DNA of 11,907 nucleotides, taken from the NCBI GenBank assembly GCA_020062805.1, contig JAGUVP010000255.1, positions 1 through 11,907 of the forward strand, in the 5' to 3' direction. A model generated the notes under the pieces. That model saw only the letters and a program-made list of their open reading frames with translations. It ran no database searches and had not been told where the DNA came from. Below, in pieces: positions 6,680-11,907 of this stretch. The position numbers and the translations under genes were made by a program. The first letter of the stretch is position 1, and every line of letters starts with the position of its first letter. The stretch comes from Candidatus Bipolaricaulis sp. (lineage in GTDB: Bacteria; Bipolaricaulota; Bipolaricaulia; Bipolaricaulales; Bipolaricaulaceae).

Positions 6680-7042
6680 CTACACGACCTCTGGGGCGAC
6701 GGAGATGATCCGCATCATCCCCCGCTCCCGCAGCTCACGCGCCACAGGCCCGAACACCCGGGTCCCCAGCGGCTGCAAGGTCTTATCCACCAGCACGACC
6801 GCGTTGTCGTCGAAGCGAATCGTGCTCCCATCGTCGCGGCGAAAGGCAACCCGAGTCCGCACCACCACCCCGCGCACGATGTTTCCTTTCGTGAACTCCG
6901 AAGTCGGGATCCGCTTCTTGACCGAGGCGACCACGATATCGCCAATCCCCGCTTGGCTCTTCTTGCCCAGCACGTTGATGCACTCCACTTCTTTGACCCC
7001 GGTGTTGTCGGCCACACCCAGCCGTGTCGTTGGGAAAATCAT
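6680..7042 (-). CDS. rplN: 50S ribosomal protein L14
   Basis: L14 lies on the subunit interface of the 50S, next to L19 and 16S rRNA helix 14, and is the target of the silencing factor RsfS. The 120-residue protein starts MIFPTTRLGVADNTGVKEVE, with the conserved VADN block at residues 10-13. It then has CINVLG (21-26), GDIVVASVKKRIP (34-46), KGNIVRGVVVRTR (52-64), and ends GTRVFGPVARELRERG then ISVAPEVV (113-120). The usual length is 121-122. The start is ATG 7042; the same frame is open further upstream, but that sequence lies inside rpsQ and lacks L14 features. It starts 4 nt after the rpsQ TGA with AAGG 8 nt upstream. This gene opens the spc section; no separate promoter space exists ahead of it. 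Confidence 0.97.
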   Translation of the reverse strand: MIFPTTRLGVADNTGVKEVECINVLGKKSQAGIGDIVVASVKKRIPTSEFTKGNIVRGVVVRTRVAFRRDDGSTIRFDDNAVVLVDKTLQPLGTRVFGPVARELRERGMMRIISVAPEVV

Positions 7043-7046
7043 CGTC

Positions 7047-7292
7047 TCACCCTTCCGCGCGGCGCATGATCTCCAGCAGCCGCCACCGCTTAAGTTTGGA
7101 CAGAGGACGCGCCTCCTCGATGCGCACGACGTCTCCCACCCGCGCCTGGCCTGCCTCGTCGTGCGCGTAGTACTTCGTGCGTCGCCGCTGCCGCTTGTGG
7201 TAGAGAGGGGCCTCGACAAGGCGCTCTTCCACCACAACCACTGTCTTCATCATCGAGTTGCTGATCACCCGACCAACTCGTTGTCTACGCAT
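7047..7292 (-). CDS. rpsQ: 30S ribosomal protein S17
   Basis: S17 is a primary 16S rRNA binder of the 5' domain with an OB fold. The 81-residue product starts [21 protein letters not shown], with GRV and the M-K-T-V-V motif (15-20) as in the family. It continues with KRQRRRTKYYAHDE (33-46) and ends with GDVVRIEEARPLSKLKRWRL (53-72), the diagnostic block. The ATG at 7292 overlaps the end of rpmC by 8 nt; GAGGA about 8 nt upstream serves as Shine-Dalgarno. The stop is TGA. It closes the S10 section. Confidence 0.97.
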   Translation of the reverse strand: MRRQRVGRVISNSMMKTVVVVEERLVEAPLYHKRQRRRTKYYAHDEAGQARVGDVVRIEEARPLSKLKRWRLLEIMRRAEG

Positions 7293-7476
7293 GATCCCGT
7301 TCCTCGAGCAGGGTCAACGCACGGGCGATGTCGCGCTTCGTCTTCCCGATCTCAGCGGTGTTCGTCAGTCGCCCTGAAGCGAGCTGAAACCGCAATGTGA
7401 AAAGCTTCTTCTTGCTCTCCCCCACCTGAGCCTGAAGCTCATCAGCAGAGAGTTCTCGCAGTTCCCGGGCGTTCAT
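7285..7476 (-). CDS. rpmC: 50S ribosomal protein L29
   Basis: L29 is a helical hairpin protein at the peptide tunnel exit, beside L23, where trigger factor and SRP dock. The 63-residue product starts [14 protein letters not shown] and has the family signature [18 protein letters not shown] (23-40), followed by a second helix [18 protein letters not shown] (43-60). Start and stop overlap their neighbours: ATGA with the rplP stop (4 nt) and 8 nt with rpsQ. A GGGAGGGGAG run lies just upstream of the ATG inside rplP. The stop is TAG. Confidence 0.97.
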   Translation of the reverse strand: MNARELRELSADELQAQVGESKKKLFTLRFQLASGRLTNTAEIGKTKRDIARALTLLEERDHA

Positions 7477-7901
7477 CGCTCCCCTCCCAACTGGAACCGA
7501 GCCCTGAGCTGAGTTGGAATCGGCAGCTTACAGGATACGCGGCGGTGGATCTCCTTGGCCTCGACCTCGGTCACTCCCGAGAACTCGAACATGACCCGCC
7601 CCGGCCGAACCACCGCAACCCAGTTCACCACTTCACCTTTTCCTTTTCCCATTCGCGACTCGGCAGCAAGCTTCGTGTACGGCTTGTCCGGAAAGATCCT
7701 GACCCACACCCGCCCGCGGTGGGTGCCACGGGCAAGAGCCGTGCGCACCGCCTCAATCTGCTGGCTGGTGATCCACGCCGGGGCAAGAGCCTGGATCCCG
7801 AACTCCCCGAACGCCACCTCCGCACCACGGCTGGCAATCCCCTTCATCCGTCCACGATGCTGCTTGCGGTACTTCGTTCGCTTGGGGAAGAGGGCGGGCA
7901 T
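7473..7901 (-). CDS. rplP: 50S ribosomal protein L16
   Basis: L16 lies near the peptidyl transferase centre and the A-site tRNA elbow. The 142-residue protein starts [20 protein letters not shown] and has [21 protein letters not shown] (25-45), [20 protein letters not shown] (64-83) and [20 protein letters not shown] (84-103), all diagnostic. R83 in the SRMGKGKG segment corresponds to the arginine that is hydroxylated in E. coli L16; whether it is modified here is unknown. The ATG at 7901 is one base after the rpsC stop, with GAGGTGA 6 nt upstream, a near-complete anti-SD match. The stop is TGA. Confidence 0.98.
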   Translation of the reverse strand: MPALFPKRTKYRKQHRGRMKGIASRGAEVAFGEFGIQALAPAWITSQQIEAVRTALARGTHRGRVWVRIFPDKPYTKLAAESRMGKGKGEVVNWVAVVRPGRVMFEFSGVTEVEAKEIHRRVSCKLPIPTQLRARFQLGGER

Positions 7902-7902
7902 C

Positions 7903-8565
7903 TCACTTCACCTCCGACCCGGAGCGGTCGGACATAGACCAAACCTCGCCGCGGAACACCCACGCTTTGACCCCGATCACGCCGTACTTTGTCCACGCCT
8001 CAGCTAGCCCGTAGTCCACATCGGCCCGCAAGGTGTGCAGGGGAACACGCCCTTCCTTCATCTCCACCGATCGAGAGATCTCAGCGCCTCCGAGGCGTCC
8101 GGAGATGCGGATCTTCGCCCCCTGGGCCCCAGCGGCGATGATCCGACGCAAGGTCTCCTTCATCGCCCGGTAGGGGTTGATCCGGTTCTCGATCTGGAAG
8201 GCAACATCCTGGGCCACAAGCGGGGCTTCGAGCTCGGGGCGCTCGACCTCCATCACCCCAATCCTGACCTCGCGCCCGGTAAGCTGCGACAGCCTGTCCT
8301 GCAACGCAGCGATCTCTGCTCCTCCCCGCCCAATGATGATCCCGGGCCGCGCCGCGCGAATCGTCACCGTAACCCGTCCCTCCGTCGTCCGCTCGATGAG
8401 GGTTTCGGCAAGCCCTGAACCCTTGTACGCCTTGTGAATCTCCGCTCGGAGACGGTAGTCCTCGGCCACGTACTCCGGGACCTGGGTGTCAGATGCGAAC
8501 CAGTTCGAGCGCCACTTCCTCAGCACCCCAATCCGGAACCCCACCGGATGCGTCTTGTGACCCAC
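7903..8565 (-). CDS. rpsC: 30S ribosomal protein S3
   Basis: S3 forms part of the mRNA entry channel on the 30S head with S4 and S5. The 220-residue product starts [20 protein letters not shown] and has a type II KH domain whose GxxG loop reads [12 protein letters not shown] (74-85). The C-terminal domain contains [19 protein letters not shown] (118-136), [15 protein letters not shown] (151-165), [16 protein letters not shown] (171-186) and the terminal [14 protein letters not shown] (194-207). The start is GTG at 8565, sharing one base with the rplV TAG, with AAGGAGG 4 nt upstream. The stop is TGA, one base before rplP. Confidence 0.98.
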   Translation of the reverse strand: MGHKTHPVGFRIGVLRKWRSNWFASDTQVPEYVAEDYRLRAEIHKAYKGSGLAETLIERTTEGRVTVTIRAARPGIIIGRGGAEIAALQDRLSQLTGREVRIGVMEVERPELEAPLVAQDVAFQIENRINPYRAMKETLRRIIAAGAQGAKIRISGRLGGAEISRSVEMKEGRVPLHTLRADVDYGLAEAWTKYGVIGVKAWVFRGEVWSMSDRSGSEVK

Positions 8566-8906
8566 TACTCCTCCTTCTCCGCCACGGCCACGGTGATGTG
8601 GGCCATCGCCCGCCGCACGATATCGGCCCGCCCGAATGCCCGCGGGTTCAACCGTCGAATCCGCGGCCCCTCATCCACCACCGCGCTCACCACGGAGAGC
8701 CTCTCCACGTCCAGTTCAAAGTTGTGCTCGGCGTTGGCCACTGCCGAGTCCAGTACCTTACGGATGTAGCGGCTTGCCTTCTTCGGTGACAGGGCCAGAA
8801 TCCGCCTCGCCTCTGTCACGGGCTTCCCGCGGATCTCGTTGATCACAAGGCGTGCCTTGAGAGGGGACATCCGGACAAAGCGCGCTTTAGCTATTGCTTC
8901 CCGCAT
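8565..8906 (-). CDS. rplV: 50S ribosomal protein L22
   Basis: L22 binds all domains of 23S rRNA and its long beta hairpin lines the peptide exit tunnel beside L4. The 113-residue protein has MSPLKARLVINEIRGKPV (13-30), then VLDSAVANAEHN (51-62) and the tunnel hairpin GPRIRRLNPRAFGRADIVRR (80-99), ending HITVAVAEKEE. The hairpin has PRAFGRAD where PRAxGRA is typical, so the macrolide-sensitive loop is intact. The ATG at 8906 follows rpsS by 13 nt with GAGGTG 5 nt upstream. The TAG stop shares a base with the rpsC GTG. Confidence 0.97.
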   Translation of the reverse strand: MREAIAKARFVRMSPLKARLVINEIRGKPVTEARRILALSPKKASRYIRKVLDSAVANAEHNFELDVERLSVVSAVVDEGPRIRRLNPRAFGRADIVRRAMAHITVAVAEKEE

Positions 8907-8919
8907 CCTGTCACCTCGA

Positions 8920-9201
8920 TCACTTCGGCACCGCTGTCTTCTTCTTCACGCCGCCGTGGCCGCGAAACACGCGAGTGGGAGCGAACTCCCCTAGACGGTG
9001 TCCAATCATGGCCTCGGTCACGCGAACCGGAATGTGCGTGCGTCCGTTGTGAACACGGATCGTGACCCCGACCATCTCCGGCGTGATCATCGAGCTTCGG
9101 GCCCACGTGATGATCTCCGTGATCTCCCCACGCTTGAGCTTGGCCAGCTTCTCCAGAACGTCGGGAGCCACAAAGGGTCCCTTCTTCTTCGACCGCGCCA
9201 T
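8920..9201 (-). CDS. rpsS: 30S ribosomal protein S19
   Basis: S19 forms a complex with S13 on the 30S head near the A-site tRNA. The 93-residue product starts [20 protein letters not shown] and carries [21 protein letters not shown] (32-52) and the signature [20 protein letters not shown] (65-84). ATG 9201 is chosen because the family starts there. The same frame is open for several hundred bases upstream, but that is out-of-frame rplB sequence. GAGGAGG lies 7 nt upstream, and the rplB stop is one base away. The stop is TGA. Confidence 0.98.
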   Translation of the reverse strand: MARSKKKGPFVAPDVLEKLAKLKRGEITEIITWARSSMITPEMVGVTIRVHNGRTHIPVRVTEAMIGHRLGEFAPTRVFRGHGGVKKKTAVPK

Positions 9202-9202
9202 G

Positions 9203-10024
9203 TCACTTCCTCCTCTTGAGGATCTTGCTGTCGCTCGCCTTGTCCTTGCGTGTGGGCACGCCCCGGGCGAGCTTTCCCCATGGCGTCTTCGACGGTCGAC
9301 CCTCACCGGTGCGACCCTCGCCGCCTCCGTGCGGGTGATCGTCGGCTCCCATCGCCACCCCACGCACGCTCGGACGTCGCCCGAGGTGCCGCACCCGGCC
9401 CGCCTTGCCGTGGCGCACGTTCTTATGATCGGGGTTGCTGACCCGGCCCACCGTGGCCATGCACCCCAACGCGAACACGCGGATCTCTCCCGACGGAAGC
9501 CGGAGAATGGCCCGGTCTTCCTCGCGCCCCAACAGCTGAGCCGCTGTGCCTGCCGCCCGAGCGATCTTGCCCTTCGAACCGGGTCGCAGCTCCACATTGT
9601 GCACGAACGTCCCGGCTGGGATCCGTTCCAACGGCAAAGCATTGCCCGCCTTCGGCTCAGCATTCGCCCCTGCCTCAACCGTGTCGCCAACCCGGAGTTC
9701 GAGCGGTGCAAGGATGTACCGCTTCTCCCCATCCGCGTAGTGAAGAAGGGTGATCCAAGCAGACCGGTTGGGGTCGTATTCCACCGAGACAACCCGCGCT
9801 GGAACCCCGGTCTTCTCCCGGGCGAAGTCGATCCACCGGTAGCGCCGCTTGTGGCCGCTGCCCCGATGCCGGGACGTAATCCGCCCTTGGTTGTTGCGGC
9901 CCACGCTGCGCGAGAGCGGGGCCAACAGCCCTTTCTCGGGTTTGTCCCCCGTGAGATCCACATAGTCGGGGACCACCGCGTGGCGCTGCCCGGGCGTAAC
10001 AGGCTTGCGCTTCTTCAGGCCCAT
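9203..10024 (-). CDS. rplB: 50S ribosomal protein L2
   Basis: L2 is among the most conserved ribosomal proteins. It contacts the peptidyl transferase region and forms an intersubunit bridge. The 273-residue length is standard. It has [20 protein letters not shown] (28-47), [19 protein letters not shown] (49-67), [20 protein letters not shown] (80-99), [11 protein letters not shown] (158-168), RLPSGEIR (175-182) and the C-terminal [18 protein letters not shown] (221-238). H230 in the DDHPHGGG block matches the conserved histidine studied in E. coli L2 (His229). The ATG at 10024 lies 6 nt after the rplW stop, with GAGG 4 nt upstream. The stop is TGA. Confidence 0.98.
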   Translation of the reverse strand: MGLKKRKPVTPGQRHAVVPDYVDLTGDKPEKGLLAPLSRSVGRNNQGRITSRHRGSGHKRRYRWIDFAREKTGVPARVVSVEYDPNRSAWITLLHYADGEKRYILAPLELRVGDTVEAGANAEPKAGNALPLERIPAGTFVHNVELRPGSKGKIARAAGTAAQLLGREEDRAILRLPSGEIRVFALGCMATVGRVSNPDHKNVRHGKAGRVRHLGRRPSVRGVAMGADDHPHGGGEGRTGEGRPSKTPWGKLARGVPTRKDKASDSKILKRRK

Positions 10025-10030
10025 ATCACC

Positions 10031-10330
10031 TCACCCCACAATGTCAATCTTGTGGCCCGGGGCGAGCTTGACAATAGCCCGCCGCTCACCTGAAGTCCGC
10101 CCGTGACGTCGGTCCAGGCGGGTTCGGCGCGGCTTGCCCGACCGGTTCATGACCCACACCCGTGCGACCTTCACCCTAAACAGACTTTCGACCGCAGTGC
10201 GGATCTCCTGCTTACCCGCATCCATCGCCACCTCGAACGTGTACTTCCCTTCTTCCATCCCCCGCCAGGTCTTCTCGGAGAGAACTGGGCGCATCACGAT
10301 ATCCTCCAAATGCCGCTCTCTATTCGCCAT
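10031..10330 (-). CDS. rplW: 50S ribosomal protein L23
   Basis: L23 lies at the tunnel exit and is the docking site for trigger factor and SRP. The 99-residue protein starts MANRERHLEDIVMRPVLSEK, whose IVMRPVLSEKT segment (11-21) matches the family, followed by GKYTFEVAMDAGKQEIRTAV (28-47), the segment VKVARVWVMN (53-62), and a basic loop from RSGKPRRTR onward ending RRAIVKLAPGHKIDIV (83-98). The ATG at 10330 overlaps the end of rplD by 11 nt. GGAGGAG is about 10 nt upstream, slightly farther than usual. An internal ATG at codon 13 would give a shorter protein but loses conserved N-terminal sequence. The stop is TGA. Confidence 0.97.
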   Translation of the reverse strand: MANRERHLEDIVMRPVLSEKTWRGMEEGKYTFEVAMDAGKQEIRTAVESLFRVKVARVWVMNRSGKPRRTRLDRRHGRTSGERRAIVKLAPGHKIDIVG

Positions 10331-10964
10331 CGCTCAGTCGCTCCTCCAATGTCCGAACCGCATCCGCGGTGAGCAGGATCCCGTCGTGACCGAGCACCTC
10401 GTACACAGTGATGGCGTCGGCGCGGGCGCAGGTCACACCGGGGATGTTGGCGAACGATTTTGCCACTGGAACGCCGTATTCCTCAGGGGCCACGATGATG
10501 AGCGTCTTCGGCGGGCAGGACAATCGATCGAGAAGGTCAATCGCGTCCTTTGTTCGCGGTTTGGCGAACCCGATCCGGTCAATGACCTGGACCTTCCCGT
10601 CCTGGAAGCGAGCGGACAGCGCGGTTGCGAGGGCCTTTCGCCGCATTCGGGTCGGAAGAACGAGATCCCACTCCCGTGGCCGAGGCCCGAACGTCACGCC
10701 CCCGTGGCGCCAGATCGGGGACCGTGTCGAACCGTGACGCGCCCGACCTGTGTGCTTCTGGGCCCACGGCTTGCGTCCGCCGCCCGACACCTCGCCCCGG
10801 GTCTTCGTGGCCGCCGTGCCCTGGCGCTTGTTCAAAAGCTGAATGCGCACGGCACGGTGGAGGAGGTCCGCCGACACCGGCTGGCCAAACACCGCCTCCG
10901 ATAGAACCGTTTCGGCTGCCTTGCCCGTCGAAGCATCAAACCTGTGCAGGGAGACGTTAGGCAT
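10320..10964 (-). CDS. rplD: 50S ribosomal protein L4 (also written L4/L1e)
   Basis: L4 reaches into the peptide exit tunnel with an extended loop; in enterobacteria it also represses its own operon. The 214-residue product has LNKRQGTAATKTRGEVSGGG (44-63), the tunnel loop RKPWAQKHTGRARHGSTRSP (64-83), GGVTFGPRPREW (88-99) and a C-terminal Rossmann-like domain with KTLIIVAP (153-160). K65 occupies the macrolide-sensitive loop position near E. coli K63. The ATG at 10964 overlaps the rplC end by 8 nt, with TAAGGA 6 nt upstream. No leader RNA for autoregulation is visible, since the operon start lies outside the window. The stop is TAG. Confidence 0.97.
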   Translation of the reverse strand: MPNVSLHRFDASTGKAAETVLSEAVFGQPVSADLLHRAVRIQLLNKRQGTAATKTRGEVSGGGRKPWAQKHTGRARHGSTRSPIWRHGGVTFGPRPREWDLVLPTRMRRKALATALSARFQDGKVQVIDRIGFAKPRTKDAIDLLDRLSCPPKTLIIVAPEEYGVPVAKSFANIPGVTCARADAITVYEVLGHDGILLTADAVRTLEERLSDGE

Positions 10965-11577
10965 TGTGTTTCCTTATTCGCAGCGTGCCCGACCGCGGGC
11001 CAGGGACAGATCCCCGAACCACCAGGAGCTTCCGTCCCGGATCGACGGCGAGTACCGCCATGTTGCGCACGGTGACCCGTTCCGTTCCGTCATGCCCAGG
11101 GTACTTCTTTCCCTTGACGACCTTGCCCAGCCCCCGCCCCGCAGCTCCGGGCCGCCGGAACCACTTGTGCCCGTGAGACCTGGGCCGCGAGTGGAACCCC
11201 CATCGCTTGATCGTCCCCTGAAACCCTTTCCCCTTGGAGATCCCGGTGATGTCTACCTTTTCCCCTGCCGAGAAGAGATCGATCCCCACTTCCGCCCCAG
11301 CGGAGAATTCGTCCGGGTTTTGCACCCGCACCTCGTAGACGTGTTTTCGCGGGGAAACGCCGAGCTTGCGAAAGCGGCCCAGCATGGGCCGCTTGACCTT
11401 CCGCTCAGAGATCGCGCCGGCGCCGAGTTGCACGGCCGCGTACCCATGATGCTCGGCCGTCTTCACCTCAACGACCACCGACGGCTCAACCTGGATCACG
11501 GTGGCCGCAACAGCTCGACCGTCCCCATCGAACCACTGCGTCATCCCGACTTTGCGCCCGATCAGCTCGAGTGGCAT
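10957..11577 (-). CDS. rplC: 50S ribosomal protein L3
   Basis: L3 is an early 23S rRNA binder whose internal loop reaches the peptidyl transferase centre. ATG 11577 gives 206 residues beginning MPLELIGRKVGMTQWFD, which places GRKVGMTQ at the usual distance from the start. GAGG at 11584-11587 is 6 nt upstream, and its first bases belong to the rpsJ stop. A GTG at 11589 would add four residues and overlap rpsJ; I consider it less likely. Motifs are TGISKGKGFQGTIKRWGF (111-128) and KGKKYPGHDGTERVTVRN (155-172). The loop between GAAG (144-147) and KGKK reads shorter than in textbook L3 proteins and lacks the GSIGQxxTPG block carrying the methylated glutamine of E. coli. The stop is TAA. Confidence 0.95.
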   Translation of the reverse strand: MPLELIGRKVGMTQWFDGDGRAVAATVIQVEPSVVVEVKTAEHHGYAAVQLGAGAISERKVKRPMLGRFRKLGVSPRKHVYEVRVQNPDEFSAGAEVGIDLFSAGEKVDITGISKGKGFQGTIKRWGFHSRPRSHGHKWFRRPGAAGRGLGKVVKGKKYPGHDGTERVTVRNMAVLAVDPGRKLLVVRGSVPGPRSGTLRIRKHNA

Positions 11578-11583
11578 CTCATT

Positions 11584-11587
11584 CCTC
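11584..11587 (-). promoter_or_regulatory. Shine-Dalgarno site supporting rplC ATG 11577
   Basis: GAGG on the minus strand lies 6 nt upstream of ATG 11577 and overlaps the rpsJ TGA. The competing GTG at 11589 has only a weak purine run ahead of it. Confidence 0.55.
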
Positions 11588-11894
11588 ACAGTTTGATCTC
11601 AATGTCAATCCCGGTCGGGAGCTCGACTTCCATCAGCGCGTTGATCGTGGCGGCCGTGGGCTCCTTGATGTCGATCAGCCGCCGGTGGACCTTGCGCTCG
11701 AAGTGCTCCATGGACCGCTTGTCGACGTGAGGCGAGCGCAGGACGGCGTACAGCCGCCGCTCTGTGGGCAACGGAATGGGACCGCTCACCTTGGCTCGGC
11801 TCGCCATTGCCGTGTCCACGATCTTCCGCACGGCGGCGTCTACGAGCTCGTGGTCGTAGCTCTGTACTTTGATCCTGATCTTTTCCCTAGCCAT
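11586..11894 (-). CDS. rpsJ: 30S ribosomal protein S10
   Basis: S10 is a late-assembly head protein of the 30S subunit that also pairs with NusB (NusE activity) in transcription antitermination. The 102-residue product has KIRIKVQSYDHELVDAAVRK (5-24), GPIPLPTERRLYAVLRSPHV (38-57) and the tail HRRLIDIKEPTAATINALME (70-89) with LPTGIDIEIKL (92-102), the standard bacterial ending. The ATG at 11894 has GAGGG 4 nt upstream, inside the last 13 bases of the window. Those bases hold nothing else identifiable. In many bacteria tuf or fusA lies before it; that would be outside this window. The stop is TGA. Confidence 0.98.
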   Translation of the reverse strand: MAREKIRIKVQSYDHELVDAAVRKIVDTAMASRAKVSGPIPLPTERRLYAVLRSPHVDKRSMEHFERKVHRRLIDIKEPTAATINALMEVELPTGIDIEIKL

Positions 11895-11907
11895 CGTACC
11901 CTCGACT

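Noticed and set aside
7043-7237. In-frame extension upstream of rplN
   Set aside because: It overlaps rpsQ in another frame, lacks L14 features, and ATG 7042 gives the family length.
9202-9963. Long in-frame extension upstream of rpsS
   Set aside because: It is out-of-frame rplB sequence; S19 starts at [10 protein letters not shown] with a proper Shine-Dalgarno.
9062-10093. 343-codon plus-strand frame opposite rplB and rpsS
   Set aside because: It is antisense to L2 and S19, has no recognisable domain, and low-complexity composition typical of the complement of a high-GC gene.
10843-11730. 295-codon plus-strand frame opposite rplC
   Set aside because: It is antisense to L3 and parts of L4 and S10, and is Pro/Arg-rich with no motif.
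1-11907. A possible undescribed system, mobile element, CRISPR array, RNA gene or repeat within the window
   Set aside because: Recognised core genes fill the window except for a few gaps of 16 nt or less. I saw no direct-repeat array, inverted-repeat pair, tRNA-like or transposase-like sequence, and no gene outside the standard operon order.

Overview
The window is GC-rich bacterial chromosome and holds one continuous block of 26 genes, all on the minus strand. It is the fused S10-spc-alpha ribosomal protein operon, read right to left from rpsJ (ATG at 11894) to a partial rpsM cut by the left edge. The order is rpsJ-rplC-rplD-rplW-rplB-rpsS-rplV-rpsC-rplP-rpmC-rpsQ, then rplN-rplX-rplE-rpsN-rpsH-rplF-rplR-rpsE-rplO-secY-adk-map-infA-rpmJ, then rpsM. 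The gene set (L36, IF1, bacterial L16/L29, four-cysteine S14) is bacterial. I cannot assign a phylum from the sequence alone. GC-rich codons, several GTG/TTG starts, zinc-ribbon versions of S14, L24, L36 and adenylate kinase, and the absence of rpmD would fit several deep-branching or uncultured lineages, but that is a weak inference.

Layout by region. Positions 11894-7047 (S10 section) carry the early-assembling proteins and the peptide-tunnel and decoding-site proteins: S10, L3, L4, L23, L2, S19, L22, S3, L16, L29 and S17. Positions 7042-3306 (spc section) carry L14, L24, L5, S14, S8, L6, L18, S5 and L15. Positions 3305-620 carry SecY (protein export channel), adenylate kinase and methionine aminopeptidase. 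Positions 638-1 carry IF1, L36 and S13, the start of the alpha section. The genes therefore combine ribosome subunit assembly, translation initiation, N-terminal methionine removal, nucleotide supply and membrane insertion of nascent proteins.

The packing is extreme. Junctions range from a 19-nt overlap (map/infA) to a 16-nt gap (rplN/rplX), so no internal promoter or terminator has non-coding space of its own. Most starts have a good purine-rich Shine-Dalgarno (SD) sequence inside the preceding gene. A few (map, rplR) have none and look translationally coupled. rplR/rpsE/rplO/secY are packed so tightly that the usual rpmD (L30) is absent from its normal place between rpsE and rplO.

I found no mobile element, CRISPR array, RNA gene, repeat or undescribed system. 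This is an ordinary core-genome region. The points worth a second look are the missing rpmD, start-site choices (infA TTG, rplC, rpsH), a shortened L3 loop, and heavy use of TGA and TAG stops in genes expected to be highly expressed.
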